A stretch of DNA of 64,000 nucleotides from Acuticoccus kalidii (GTDB lineage Bacteria; Pseudomonadota; Alphaproteobacteria; Rhizobiales; Amorphaceae): contig NZ_JAKGCS010000015.1 in NCBI RefSeq assembly GCF_021556395.1, positions 372,001 through 436,000 of the forward strand, written 5' to 3'. Below the pieces are notes generated by a model, which made no database searches, was not told the origin of the DNA, and was given only the letters and a program-made list of their open reading frames with translations. Made by a program: the position numbers and the translations under genes. Below, one piece after another: positions 9,439 to 18,771 of this stretch (the stretch's first letter is position 1; every line of letters starts with the position of its first letter).

Positions 9439-10443
9439 TCAGGACGGGACGGGATCGGCCGCGCCGCCCTGCTTGGCCTTGTGGGCGCGCACCGCGAGGC
9501 GCCGCGCCCTTCGGCTCTGGAGCTGCTGATCGGTGAGGACACCGAGCAGGATCACCGTGCCCATCACCGCGAAATTCAACGATGTCGGAATGCCGAGAAG
9601 GTTCACGAGATTCTGCAGCACCTGAAGGAGCACCGTCCCGAGCACGATGCCCATGATCGACCCTTCGCCGCCCCGCAACGAGCATCCGCCGAGGACCGCC
9701 GCGGCGATGCCGTAAAGCTCATAGAAGCTGCCATGTGCGGAGGGTTGGACCGAGTAGGTGTAAAAGGCGAGGAAGATCGCCGCGAGCCCCGCGAGCGCGC
9801 CCGAGATGATGTAGGCCGAGGCGATGACGATGCCGCTCGAGATGCCGGAATAACGCGCCGCCTCCTCGTTCTTGCCGACGGCGAAGAGATAGCGGCCGAA
9901 CACCGATCGGTGGACGACCACCCCCATCACGAGCGCGATGATCACGAAGGCGATGAAGGTGTGCGGCACGCCGAAACTGCGGCCAGAGGCGAGCCATTCC
10001 AGCGTGTCGAAGCCGCCGCCATAGCCGAAGCCGATCGTGGCATCGTTCATGTAATAGCGCGCGATCCCGCGATAGATGAGGAGACCGCACAAGGTCACAA
10101 CGAAGGGTTGCACGTTGAAGCGGGTGACGAGGATGCCGTGGATCGTGCCGAACGCCACGCCGCAAAGGATCGCGACGAGGACGCAGAGCGGCCAGGGCAA
10201 GCCGACATTGGCGAGAAGGTCGATGAAGATCACACCGATCAGCGCGAACATCGAGCCGACCGAAAGATCGATGCCGCCCGTCATGATGACGACGCCGATG
10301 CCGATCGAGAAGATGCCGAAGAGCCCCACGAGGTTGGCCATGTTGCCGAGATTGACGGGCGACAAGAACACCGGATTGAGGATCGCGGTGATGCCGCCGA
10401 CGATCAGGATCAGCACGAAGAGGCCGAGGTCTTTCTTCTGCAT
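9439..10443 (-). CDS. Ribose-type sugar ABC transporter permease (RbsC-like)
   Basis: 334 residues, about eight to ten membrane segments. The stretch GGIDLSVGSMFAL near residue 60 and LGGCSLRGGEGS near 250 are hallmarks of the RbsC/XylH permease family. It is the inner-membrane channel for the binding protein and ATPase encoded upstream. I start it at the ATG at 10443; the frame extends far upstream to 10740 only as a shadow of the ATPase gene. It is the last gene of the three-gene importer operon, 14 bases after the ATPase stop. Confidence 0.9.
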   Translation of the reverse strand: MQKKDLGLFVLILIVGGITAILNPVFLSPVNLGNMANLVGLFGIFSIGIGVVIMTGGIDLSVGSMFALIGVIFIDLLANVGLPWPLCVLVAILCGVAFGTIHGILVTRFNVQPFVVTLCGLLIYRGIARYYMNDATIGFGYGGGFDTLEWLASGRSFGVPHTFIAFVIIALVMGVVVHRSVFGRYLFAVGKNEEAARYSGISSGIVIASAYIISGALAGLAAIFLAFYTYSVQPSAHGSFYELYGIAAAVLGGCSLRGGEGSIMGIVLGTVLLQVLQNLVNLLGIPTSLNFAVMGTVILLGVLTDQQLQSRRARRLAVRAHKAKQGGAADPVPS

Positions 10444-10457
10444 GGTGCCTTTACTCG

Positions 10458-11972
10458 TTAAGCGGCCGCGTGGGCCGGCGCATTGACCGCGAGTTCGAGG
10501 ACGTTCTCCTCGGTGAATGTCGCGCGATCGGTGAGGATTCCGCTGATCTGCCCCTCGTGCATCACGGCGATGCGGTCGGAGACGCCGATCACCTCCTCCA
10601 TGTCGCTGGAGATCATCAGGACGGCGACCCCGGCATCGGCGAGCTCGCGCAGGACGGTGTAGATCTCCGCCTTCGCGCCGACATCGATCCCGCGCGTCGG
10701 CTCGTCGAAGATCATCAGCGAGGGCTGCATCGAGAGCCACTTCGCGAGGACGACCTTCTGCTGATTGCCGCCCGACAGGGTGACGACCTTGGTCTCGACC
10801 GACGGGGCGCGGATGTTGAGCCGCTTCTTCTGCCGCTCCGCGGTCTCCGTCTCGCCGCGCCGGCGGATCAGCCCACGCTCGGCATAATGCTCGACGTCGG
10901 CGAGAGTGACGTTGACGCGGATCGGAAACTCGATGATGAGGCCGGATTGCTTGCGATCCTCGGGGACGAGATAGATCCCCTGCGCGATCGCCTCACGCGG
11001 ATGGGAGACCGTGACGGGGTCGCCGTCGAGCGTGACGGTGCCGCCGAGCGGCGGATCGATGCCGAAGATCGTCCGCGCGAGCTCGGTGCGGCCGGAGCCG
11101 ACGAGGCCGGCGAGGCCCAAAATTTCGCCGCGCTGGATATCGAGATCGACGGCGCGGTCGGGAAACGGGCTCGACACGAGGCCGCGGATTTCGGCGCCCC
11201 GGCTCGGCGGGCGGGCCGGCGGGGTGTAGAGGGCCTTGAGGTCACGCCCGATCATCAGGCGGATCATCGCATCGTGCTCGATCTCGTCGCGCTGCAGGAC
11301 GCCGGCGAGACGCCCATCGCGCAGGCAGACGACGCGGTCGGCGCACGCCTCGACCTCGTTGAGGCGGTGGGTGATGTAGATGACGGCGACGCCGTGGCTC
11401 TTCAGCTCCTCGATCACGCCGAGAAGGCGCTCGGTCTCGGAGACGGTGAGGCTCGAGGTCGGCTCGTCCATGATGATGAGGCGGGCGTCGAGCGACAGGG
11501 CCTTCGCGATTTCCACCATCTGCCGCTGGGCGATCGACAGATCCGCCACCGGGGTGCGCGGGCCGAAATCCACCTTCAGCCGTTCGAGAAGCGGGTGCAC
11601 CATGATGCGCAGCTTCTGCCGGTCGATGAGGCGGAGCGGGCCGCCGGTCTTCGGCTCACGGCCGATATAGATGTTCGCCGCGACGTCGAGATTGTCGAAG
11701 AGGTTGAGCTCCTGGTGGACGAAGGCGATGCGGGCTGCCATCGACTGCGGCACGGTGAGTGCGGTGTGCTGCGTGCCGTCGATCTCGATCGTGCCGCTAT
11801 CGGGCGTTGCGACGCCGCCGAGGATCTTCATCATCGTCGACTTGCCGGCGCCGTTCTCGCCGATGAGGCCGACGACCTCGCCCGGCGCGATCTCGAACGA
11901 GACGCCGGCAAGGGCCGTCACGCCGGGATAGGTCTTGCCGATATTGGTGAGCGTCAGGAAGGGTGTCGTCAC
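10458..11972 (-). CDS. Ribose-type sugar ABC transporter ATP-binding protein (RbsA-like)
   Basis: About 504 residues, two ABC domains in tandem as in RbsA and MglA. The first has Walker A GENGAGKST, a signature LSIAQRQMVEIAKAL and MDEPTSSL; the second has a degenerate P-loop (GLVGSGRTEL) but a good signature LSGGNQQKVVLAKWL and FDEPTRGIDVG, which is normal for the family. The GTG at 11972 follows a GGGGGAAA site and gives the usual N-terminus; the frame to 12083 is a non-conserved extension. It powers import of the sugar bound by the protein encoded 64 bases upstream. Confidence 0.9.
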   Translation of the reverse strand: MTTPFLTLTNIGKTYPGVTALAGVSFEIAPGEVVGLIGENGAGKSTMMKILGGVATPDSGTIEIDGTQHTALTVPQSMAARIAFVHQELNLFDNLDVAANIYIGREPKTGGPLRLIDRQKLRIMVHPLLERLKVDFGPRTPVADLSIAQRQMVEIAKALSLDARLIIMDEPTSSLTVSETERLLGVIEELKSHGVAVIYITHRLNEVEACADRVVCLRDGRLAGVLQRDEIEHDAMIRLMIGRDLKALYTPPARPPSRGAEIRGLVSSPFPDRAVDLDIQRGEILGLAGLVGSGRTELARTIFGIDPPLGGTVTLDGDPVTVSHPREAIAQGIYLVPEDRKQSGLIIEFPIRVNVTLADVEHYAERGLIRRRGETETAERQKKRLNIRAPSVETKVVTLSGGNQQKVVLAKWLSMQPSLMIFDEPTRGIDVGAKAEIYTVLRELADAGVAVLMISSDMEEVIGVSDRIAVMHEGQISGILTDRATFTEENVLELAVNAPAHAAA

Positions 11973-12036
11973 GGTTTCCCCCACGCGTCGCCGAGACGGC
12001 CCGCAAGCCGCCTCGGACGCTTCGGTTCTCGCGTGG

Positions 12037-12999
12037 TTATTGGGACAGGAGCGCCTGCATCTCCTTGCGGAACTCCTCGACATTCGAGGCGTCGATCACC
12101 TTCGTCGGGATGATCATCAGGCCGTCATCGGGGATCATCGAGGTGTCGCCCTCGATCACCTTCGCCATGTTGATCATCGACTGATAGCCGAACTCGAACG
12201 GCTGCTGGACCACCGTCGCCTCGACGATGCCGTCGGCGATGCCGCGCAGCGTCACGGGATCTTCGTCGAAGCCGATGACCTTGACCTGTCCGGTCTTGCC
12301 GGCCGCGCGGACCGCTTCCACGATCTGCGGCGTGTTGTAGGACCACAGGCCGACGAGGCCGTCGATGTCGGGATAGGTCGTCAGCGTGTCTTCGACGTTC
12401 CGCTTGGCGCGGGCGAAATCCACCTCGTCGGTGCGGATGTCGATGATGTTGATGTTGCCGCCTTCGAGCACGTTGCGGATGCCCTGCACGCGCTCTTGCG
12501 CGTTCGCCGCGCCCATCGTGCCGACGAAGAGCATGATGTCGCCGCCGTCGGGCAGCGCTTTCTTGATCAACTCGCCCGCCTGCTCGCCGGCGGCGACATT
12601 GTCCGTGCCGACATAGAGCATGCGCTTGGTGTCGGGCGCGTCACTGTCGGACGTGAAGAGGACGGCTTGCTCGGCGACGCGGTTGAGGAGATCGCGGCTG
12701 TTCGCCGGGTCGATGACGCTCACCGTGATGCCGGCGACGCCGCGGGTCAGGAGGTCGTCGATGATGCGGCGCTGTTCGGCGGCGGTCGCCTCCGAGACGA
12801 CGTGCATTTCGGTGGTGTAACCGTCGAGCTCCTGACCGGCCTTTTCGACACCACGGCGGCCGATCGTCCAGAAATCGGCGGCAGCGTTGGTGACGAAGGC
12901 GAGGACTTTATCGTTCTGCGCCTGGGCGTGGGCCGGGGCGTAGCTCAGCGTCGCGGTGAAGGCGGCCGCAACGGCCGCCATGAAAAGGCGCTTCTGCAT
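12037..12999 (-). CDS. Periplasmic sugar-binding protein of ribose-type ABC importer (Peripla_BP_4)
   Basis: About 320 residues. The start at 12999 follows a strong SD (GGAGG) and gives a normal Sec signal peptide of about 24 residues ending APAHAQA. The mature part has the alternating two-lobe pattern of RbsB-type proteins, for example TVSVIDPANSRDLLNR and VGLWSYNTPQIVEA. It is the first gene of the importer operon and the specificity component. The cargo, probably a pentose, polyol or similar compound, is not evident. No sugar kinase or regulator lies next to it, which makes a guess on substrate weak. Confidence 0.88.
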   Translation of the reverse strand: MQKRLFMAAVAAAFTATLSYAPAHAQAQNDKVLAFVTNAAADFWTIGRRGVEKAGQELDGYTTEMHVVSEATAAEQRRIIDDLLTRGVAGITVSVIDPANSRDLLNRVAEQAVLFTSDSDAPDTKRMLYVGTDNVAAGEQAGELIKKALPDGGDIMLFVGTMGAANAQERVQGIRNVLEGGNINIIDIRTDEVDFARAKRNVEDTLTTYPDIDGLVGLWSYNTPQIVEAVRAAGKTGQVKVIGFDEDPVTLRGIADGIVEATVVQQPFEFGYQSMINMAKVIEGDTSMIPDDGLMIIPTKVIDASNVEEFRKEMQALLSQ

Positions 13000-13372
13000 A
13001 GATATCCTCCCATCCATGAAAACCGACATCGGAACGTCGGCGATTTTTTCTTTTGATGACCGGATGGTGCTGGTTTCCACACGTGGCGTCAATGGGCGTT
13101 GCATGACCGCCCTCTTGCTATCTGTAGACGAATATATCCGAGAAACAGCAGGTCATTTAACGGTTCGATCAAATCTCTAATGCGAATGGCCGTGTCGCAA
13201 TTTTCCTGTTTTTTTGGCCGGAATCAGTGACGGGAGTTGGCGGCGCACGTTCGCATTCACGCGATCCCCGGCGCCGGCGAACCGGCCATCGCCGCCCTCA
13301 CCCCCCTGGAGCTCGCGAAGCGGATCGCTTTAGGATCCAACGTCCCTTCCAGGCCCGGCAACGCGAGGTGAC
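13000..13372. other. Intergenic region carrying the importer promoter
   Basis: A 373-base gap between the divergent importer operon and the amidase remnant. The part from about 13050 to 13220 is clearly richer in A and T than the neighbouring genes and should hold the importer promoter on the minus strand. I see no clear operator palindrome and no credible small gene; the short frames here lack family features. Confidence 0.5.
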
Positions 13373-14783
13373 ATGCCCGAGCCCACTCCCAGCACGCTCA
13401 GCGAATTGCGCGCCACCGAGGCGATCGCCCTCTTCACCGCCCGCGCGCTGTCGCCGGTCGAACTCGCGCGCGACATTCTCTCCCGCATCGAACGGTCTCG
13501 ATCCGGTGTTCAACGCCTTCTCCCATGTCGACGCCGAGGGGGCGCTTGCCGCGGCGAGCGCATCGGAGGCGCGTTGGCAGGCGGGACGGCCGATCGGGCC
13601 GCTCGACGGCGTTCCGGTGACGATCAAGGATCTGACGCTGACGCGCGGATTGCCGACTTATAAAGGCTCCGCCACCACCCCCGTCGGCCCGCCCTGGGAC
13701 GACGACGCGCCGATCGCGGCGCATCTTCGCGAGGCCGGGGCGATCACCATCGGCAAGACGACCTCGCCCGAGTTCGGCTGGAAGGGCGTGACCGACAGCC
13801 CGCGCTACGGGATCGCCCGCAATCCCTGGAACAAGGATCTGACGCCCGGCGGCTCGTCCGGCGGGGCCGGCATCGCCGCCGCGCTCGGCCTCGGCCTCCT
13901 CCATCAGGGGAGCGACGCCGGCGGTTCGATCCGCATTCCAGGCGCCTTCACCGGCACGTTCGGGCTGAAACCCACCTTCGGCTATATCCCCCAATGGCCG
14001 GCGAGCGCGATGACGACGCTCTCCCATCTCGGCCCGATGACGCGCTCGGCCACCGACGCCGCGTTGATGATGACGATCCTCGCGAGGCCCGACCCGCGCG
14101 ACGGCTATGCCGGCCTCCCCTGCACCATCGACTGGACGGCACCGCCGCCGGCCGACCTCGCCGGCCTGCGCATCGGCTATAGCCGCGATCTCGGCTATGT
14201 CTCCGTCGCGCCGGACATCGTCGCGGCGGTCGACGCGGCGGTCGAGGCGCTGCAGGGGCTCGGGGCCGAGATCGTCATGGTCGATCCCGGCTTCGCCGAC
14301 CCGCAGGACGTCTTCAACACCTTCTGGTCCGCCGGCGCGGCGCGGCTCCTCGGCCGTATCGATCCGGCCGAGCGCGACAGGGTCGATCCCGGCTTTCGCG
14401 CCATCGCGGAAGACGGCGCGCGGCTCACCCTGTCCGACTATATGGCCGCGGAGGAGGACCGCATGGCCCTTCGCGCCCACATGGCCGCCTTCCACGAGAC
14501 GTTCGATCTCCTCGTCACGCCGACGATGCCGATCGCCCCCTTCGCCGCGGGCCGTGACGTGCCGGACGGCGGTCCTTACCGGCGTTGGATGGATTGGACA
14601 CCCTTCACCTACCCGTTCAACATCACGCAGCAGCCCGCCGCCACCGTCCCCTGCGGCCTCGACGGGTCGGGCCTGCCGGTCGGCGTCCAGCTCGTCGCCG
14701 CGCGCTTCCGGGACGATATCGTGATGAACGCCGCCCGCCTTCTCGAACAGCGCCTGCCGGTGCTGTCGCCGCCCCTCGATTGA
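13373..14783 (+). pseudogene. Amidase-signature enzyme interrupted by a one-base insertion
   Basis: The N-terminus (from the ATG at 13373, GAGGTG site upstream) reads as a normal amidase up to SRIER near 13495, then the frame breaks. Removing one T at 13496 joins it to LDPVFNAFSHVDAEG and a complete C-terminal part, giving a normal 469-residue protein. In that corrected frame the amidase triad is present: Lys85 in VTIKDL, the GGSSGG cis-Ser at about 161, and the nucleophile in SDAGGSIR at about 185. Enzymes of this family hydrolyse carboxamides, or glutamine in GatA. As written, the full protein cannot be made. There is no homopolymer at the site, so a sequencing error is less obvious but not excluded. 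Confidence 0.8.
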
Positions 14784-14817
14784 CGGTCCGACCGGACCAG
14801 CCGCCCGAAAGGACGCC

Positions 14818-15462
14818 ATGAAGCTCTACGTCTACGACCATTGCCCCTTCTGCATCCGCGCCCGCATGCCCTTCGGCCTGAAGGCGATCCCGTTCGACCT
14901 CGCTTTTCTCGCCAATGACGATGAGGCGGGACCGATCTCGATGATCGGCGTGAAGATGCTGCCGATCCTCGAGGACGCGGACGGCTTCATGGGGGAAAGC
15001 CTCGACATCGTCGCCAAGGTCGACGGGGTGGCGGGTCCGCGCCTCTTCGACGGTGCGCCGCGCGAGGCGATCAAGGCCTGGCTCGGGACCTGGATCGACA
15101 CGGCGAACACGCTCGTCATCCCGCGCACGCCGGATCCGATCTTCCCCGAATTCCGCACCGAATCGGCGCGCGCCTATTTCACCGCGGCGAAGGAGAAGAC
15201 ATTCGGCGATTTCACCGCGCTGCTCGCCGCCACCGATACGGCACGCGGGAAGATCGAGGCGGGTCTTGCGGATCTCGTGCCGATCCTGCCCGACCACGAG
15301 AGCGCCACGATCGACGATATTCTCCTCTTCCCGATCCTGCGCGGCCTCACCATCGTCCCCGATCTCAAAATGCCCGACCCTGTCGCGACCTATGTCCGGC
15401 GCATGTCGGAGCGGTGCGGCGTGCCGCTCGTCACCGAGCTACAGGCCGCGGCGGCTCAATGA
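14818..15462 (+). CDS. grxB: Glutaredoxin 2 (GrxB family)
   Basis: 214 residues, the size of E. coli Grx2, which has an N-terminal glutaredoxin fold and an all-helical GST-like C-terminal domain. The active site CPFC is at residues 9-12 (YDHCPFCIRAR), followed by a cis-Pro segment KMLPILED and the ESLDIV glutathione-binding motif. It reduces mixed disulfides using glutathione in the cytoplasm. It starts 34 bases after the amidase remnant and may have shared its transcript. Confidence 0.9.
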   Translation: MKLYVYDHCPFCIRARMPFGLKAIPFDLAFLANDDEAGPISMIGVKMLPILEDADGFMGESLDIVAKVDGVAGPRLFDGAPREAIKAWLGTWIDTANTLVIPRTPDPIFPEFRTESARAYFTAAKEKTFGDFTALLAATDTARGKIEAGLADLVPILPDHESATIDDILLFPILRGLTIVPDLKMPDPVATYVRRMSERCGVPLVTELQAAAAQ

Positions 15463-15562
15463 GGCCGCGACGCGCGTCGGTTGGTTGGCGGCTTGTCCGC
15501 CTTCCTCGCGCGTGCAAGGCTCGCCGTCCCGTCCACATAACAAGAAGACATGGGAGATTCCC

Positions 15563-15853
15563 CTGCAGTTCATCGCCATTCTGACGCGCCGTGAGGGCTT
15601 TCAGCCCGAGGATTTCGCCCGCCACAGCGCCGCCGAAACCCGCCGCGCCACCGAACTTTATGCGGAAGGCGTCTTCCGCCAGATCAACTCCCGCGCCGAC
15701 GGCCGCGGCGCGATCCTGACGATCGAAGCGCCGGACGAAGACGGCGCCCGCGCCGCCATCGCGTCTCTGCCGCTCGTCGAGCTGAACATGCTTTCGGTCG
15801 AGCTCTACGGCCTCAACGCCTATCGCGGCTTCACCGCGACGCTCTCCCAGTAG
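15563..15853 (+). CDS. Small muconolactone-isomerase-like protein
   Basis: About 96 residues. The body from QFIAILTRREGF to YRGFTATLSQ matches the ferredoxin-like muconolactone isomerase/YciI-like superfamily of small dimeric proteins. There is no in-frame ATG. A CTG at 15563 sits six bases after a GGGAG site (15552-15556) and gives the family's usual N-terminus, so I propose it as the start; a GTG about 48 bases further upstream would add a Pro/Ser-rich lead. The enzyme activity, if any, is unknown; no catechol pathway genes are nearby. Automated annotation is likely to miss or extend it. Confidence 0.6.
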   Translation: MQFIAILTRREGFQPEDFARHSAAETRRATELYAEGVFRQINSRADGRGAILTIEAPDEDGARAAIASLPLVELNMLSVELYGLNAYRGFTATLSQ

Positions 15854-15867
15854 ACCGCCGCCGCGCC

Positions 15868-15902
15868 GACCGGGAGACCGCCGACCCGACGGCCTCCCGG
15901 TC
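15868..15902. terminator. Bidirectional hairpin between convergent genes
   Basis: GACCGGGAG (15868-15876) pairs perfectly with CTCCCGGTC (15894-15902), and a GCCG/CGGC pair continues inside. It lies between the stops of the isomerase-like gene and the DctM gene. There is no T-run on either side, so it may act as a transcript end stabiliser rather than a classic intrinsic terminator. Confidence 0.5.
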
Positions 15903-15910
15903 CCGCACGC

Positions 15911-17191
15911 TCAGCCGAAAACCATGTTCGGCAGGAACAGCACCACGGCCGGCACGAAGACGAGGAGCAGCGTGACCACGGCCACCGAGACGAACAGGAA
16001 GACCGATTCGCGCGTATACTCCTCCACGGTGCACTTCAGGATCGAGCACACCGTGTACATCGCCGCCCCGACCGGGGGCGTGAAGTTGCCGATCGTCGCC
16101 GCGATGATGAAGACGATGCCGAAATGCACCGGATCGCCGCCGAGCTGACGGATGATCGGCACGAAGATCGGCGTCAACATGATGATCAGCACCGTCGCGT
16201 CGATGAAGAGACCGGCGACGAGCAGGAACACCACCATCAGGATCATCGTGCCGTACAGATCATCGGTGACGCTGAGCATCGCCCCGGAGATCACCTCCGG
16301 CACCCGTTCGAGAACGATCCCGTAGGTGAAGATGGCCGAGAAGGCGATGAGGAGCATGACAGCGCCGACATCGGCCACCGCCGTCGACAGCGCATCGACG
16401 AACGCCGACCTGGTGAGCCGTCGATAGATGACGACCCCGATCACGACGGCATAGACCACCGCGAACGCCCCGATCTCGGACGGCGTGAACAGTCCGGTGC
16501 GCAGCCCCGCGAGGAGCATCACCGGAAACAGCAGCGCCCAGAAGCCGCCACCGAAGGCGCGGCCCACCTCGCGCGCACTCGGCGCGGTCTGACGCTCCGC
16601 CTTGTAGCCGCGCCGATGCGCCGTGAAATACACCGCAAAAGCGAGCCCGGCCCACAGGCAGAGCGCCGGGATCACGCCCGCCGCGAACAGCCGCCCGATC
16701 GAGACATTGCCGATGGTGCCGAACAGGATCATCCCGATCCCCGGCGGGACGATCGGCGTGAGGAGCGCGCCGAACGACAGGATGCCCGCGGTGAAGCCGC
16801 GCGAGAAACCGCGCTCGATCATCGGCCCGCCGAGCATACGCGACTGCATCGCCGCGTCGGCGATCGCCGAGCCCGACACGCCGCCCATCAGCGCGGACAG
16901 CGTTACGGAGACCTGGGCGAGGCCGCCTTTGAGCCGCCCGGTCAGCACCGACGCGAGGTCGAGCAGCTTCTCGGTGATGCCCGCCCTGTTCATCAGGTTG
17001 CCGGCGAGGATGAACAGCGGGATCGCGAGCAGGGCGAAATTCTGCGTCTGGCTCACCGTCCGCTGGATGGGGATCGTGAACGGCAATTCCGGATGTTGGA
17101 TGAAGAAGAGCGCCCCGGAAATCCCGATCGCGAACGCGACCGGCATCCCGATGACGAGGAGAACGCAAAAGGCGATCGCGACGAGCAGCAT
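15911..17191 (-). CDS. TRAP transporter large permease (DctM type)
   Basis: 426 residues with about 12 membrane segments and the DctM motifs AIPLFILAGNLMNRAGIT and PPGIGMILFG. It couples sodium-driven uptake of an organic acid to the binding protein. The ATG at 17191 shares one base with the TGA of the small permease gene (TGATG), so translation is coupled. The frame continuing upstream to 17545 is a shadow of the small subunit gene. The cargo is unknown; SDR, small and large subunits and binding protein form one operon. Confidence 0.92.
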   Translation of the reverse strand: MLLVAIAFCVLLVIGMPVAFAIGISGALFFIQHPELPFTIPIQRTVSQTQNFALLAIPLFILAGNLMNRAGITEKLLDLASVLTGRLKGGLAQVSVTLSALMGGVSGSAIADAAMQSRMLGGPMIERGFSRGFTAGILSFGALLTPIVPPGIGMILFGTIGNVSIGRLFAAGVIPALCLWAGLAFAVYFTAHRRGYKAERQTAPSAREVGRAFGGGFWALLFPVMLLAGLRTGLFTPSEIGAFAVVYAVVIGVVIYRRLTRSAFVDALSTAVADVGAVMLLIAFSAIFTYGIVLERVPEVISGAMLSVTDDLYGTMILMVVFLLVAGLFIDATVLIIMLTPIFVPIIRQLGGDPVHFGIVFIIAATIGNFTPPVGAAMYTVCSILKCTVEEYTRESVFLFVSVAVVTLLLVFVPAVVLFLPNMVFG

Positions 17192-17667
17192 CAGGACGCC
17201 TCGCTTGGTGCCGCGATCATGCGGCGCGCCTTCCCGATCGTCGTGACGAGGAGGAGCAGCGCCCCCACCGGCAGGCTCGCGGTCACGAAGGAGAAGCTGA
17301 TTTCGGGGATGCCCTGGAAGGAACGGCCGCGACTGACCCAGGTGAGCCACGCCCCGGCGATGACCAGAAACACCAAAAAGGCGATGATCAGCGCGACGTT
17401 CACCACCTGAAGCCCGCTCCGCCACCGCGCGGGCAAGAGCTTCGGCACGAGATCGACCGACATCAGCGCGTCCCGCCGCCAGGCGACGTCCGCCGCGAGA
17501 AAGGTCGCCCATGCGAAGAAGCAGGTCGCGAAGTCGATGGTCCAATTGAGCGGCGTCGCCATCATCCGGGCGACGCCACCGGCGAAGATCAGCACGACCA
17601 TCGCCAAGAGGAGGACCGCGGCGAGAAACGCCTCGGCCCGATGCAAGATCTCACCCGTCCTCCTCAT
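17191..17667 (-). CDS. TRAP transporter small permease (DctQ type)
   Basis: 158 residues, four membrane segments, with the family's typical length and the pattern FFAWATFLAADVAWRRDALMSVDLV. I choose the ATG at 17667; the longer frame to 17775 adds a shadow of the dctP 3' end. It lies seven bases after the stop of the binding-protein gene and overlaps the large permease gene by one base. Confidence 0.88.
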   Translation of the reverse strand: MRRTGEILHRAEAFLAAVLLLAMVVLIFAGGVARMMATPLNWTIDFATCFFAWATFLAADVAWRRDALMSVDLVPKLLPARWRSGLQVVNVALIIAFLVFLVIAGAWLTWVSRGRSFQGIPEISFSFVTASLPVGALLLLVTTIGKARRMIAAPSEAS

Positions 17668-17674
17668 GGATCGC

Positions 17675-18646
17675 TCAGTTCCCGAGTTCGGACTGAACGG
17701 TGGCCTTCGCCTCGGCGATGCCGAGCGCCTCATAAGCGGCGTCACCAGCGGCGCGGAACGCTTCCATGTCGACATCCTCGACGATCGTCATGCCGGCCTC
17801 TTGGAGCTGCGCCTTCGCCTCGGCCTGCTTTTCGGCGATCTCGCCGGACGTCGCCTGGCCGGCCGTGCGGCATTCCTCGACGAGCGCGGTCTGATAATCC
17901 TCCGGCAGACCGTCGAACCAGTCGGACGAGACGACCTGGAAGTTCACGAGGAGGATGTGCTTGGTCTCGTTCGCCGTGCTCAACACCTCGTTGAGGTTGC
18001 CGGCGACGATGTTCTGATAAGTGAGCTCAGCCCCGTCGATCGCCCGCTGCTGAAGGCCGGGATAGACGTCGCCGAAATTCATCGCGGTCGGCGCGGCGCC
18101 GAGAGCGCGGATCGATTCCTGCCAGATCGGGGCCGGCGGCGTGCGGACGCGCTGGCCCGACAGGTCGTCCGGGGTGCGCGCCTCCTTGTTGAGGAAGAAG
18201 TTGCGGAACCCCTGCACCCAGTCGAAGCAGACCACCTTGAGGCCATGCTGGGCGGCGAGTTCGTCCTGCCATTCCTGCATGGTCGGGCTGTCGTTGAGCG
18301 CGAAGACGTCCTCGTTGGAGCTGACGAAATAGGGGCCGTTCACGACCGCGATGCCCGGCACGTAGTTGCCGAGACGCGCCGCGTCGGTGTTCTGGCCGAC
18401 ATTCGCGCCCTGGCGGATTTGCTCGATGATGTCCTCTTCGACGCCGAGCTGGGCGGAATGATAGACGTCGATCTTGAGGCCGCCATCGGTGCGCTCTTCG
18501 ACCGCCTCGGCCCATGCGAGGAAGCCTTGGTGATAGGGCTCGGACGGGCCGAGAACGTGGTTGAAGCGAAGCGTAAAGTCCTGCGCGAACGCGGCGCCGG
18601 ACATCAGGCACGTCGCGAGCGCGCCCGCGATCAGTGAACGTGTCAT
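17675..18646 (-). CDS. TRAP transporter substrate-binding protein (DctP type)
   Basis: 323 residues. The ATG at 18646 has a GGAGG site and starts a clear signal peptide (residues 1-21, ending GAAFAQ). The mature protein carries DctP features: FNHVLGPSEPYHQG at the N-terminus and the motif GQRVRTPPAPIWQES containing the conserved Arg (about 168-172) that binds the substrate carboxylate. It therefore captures a carboxylate in the periplasm for the DctQM pair downstream. The frame extending to 19717 is an artefact of the SDR gene in another phase. Confidence 0.9.
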   Translation of the reverse strand: MTRSLIAGALATCLMSGAAFAQDFTLRFNHVLGPSEPYHQGFLAWAEAVEERTDGGLKIDVYHSAQLGVEEDIIEQIRQGANVGQNTDAARLGNYVPGIAVVNGPYFVSSNEDVFALNDSPTMQEWQDELAAQHGLKVVCFDWVQGFRNFFLNKEARTPDDLSGQRVRTPPAPIWQESIRALGAAPTAMNFGDVYPGLQQRAIDGAELTYQNIVAGNLNEVLSTANETKHILLVNFQVVSSDWFDGLPEDYQTALVEECRTAGQATSGEIAEKQAEAKAQLQEAGMTIVEDVDMEAFRAAGDAAYEALGIAEAKATVQSELGN

Positions 18647-18771
18647 CGGTATCCTCCCATTCTTGTTGCAAGTCTTCTCGCCCGGCGCCGGCGGCCTTGG
18701 CCGGCTCGGACGGGCGAGCGAACGAATGCGGCCTCCGCCGCGCGCCGCGTCGGGCGCATGTCGGTACGGCG

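Noticed and set aside
13000..13104. Upstream extension of the sugar-binding protein to 13104
   Set aside because: The ATG at 12999 has a strong SD and a proper signal peptide; the extension would bury it.
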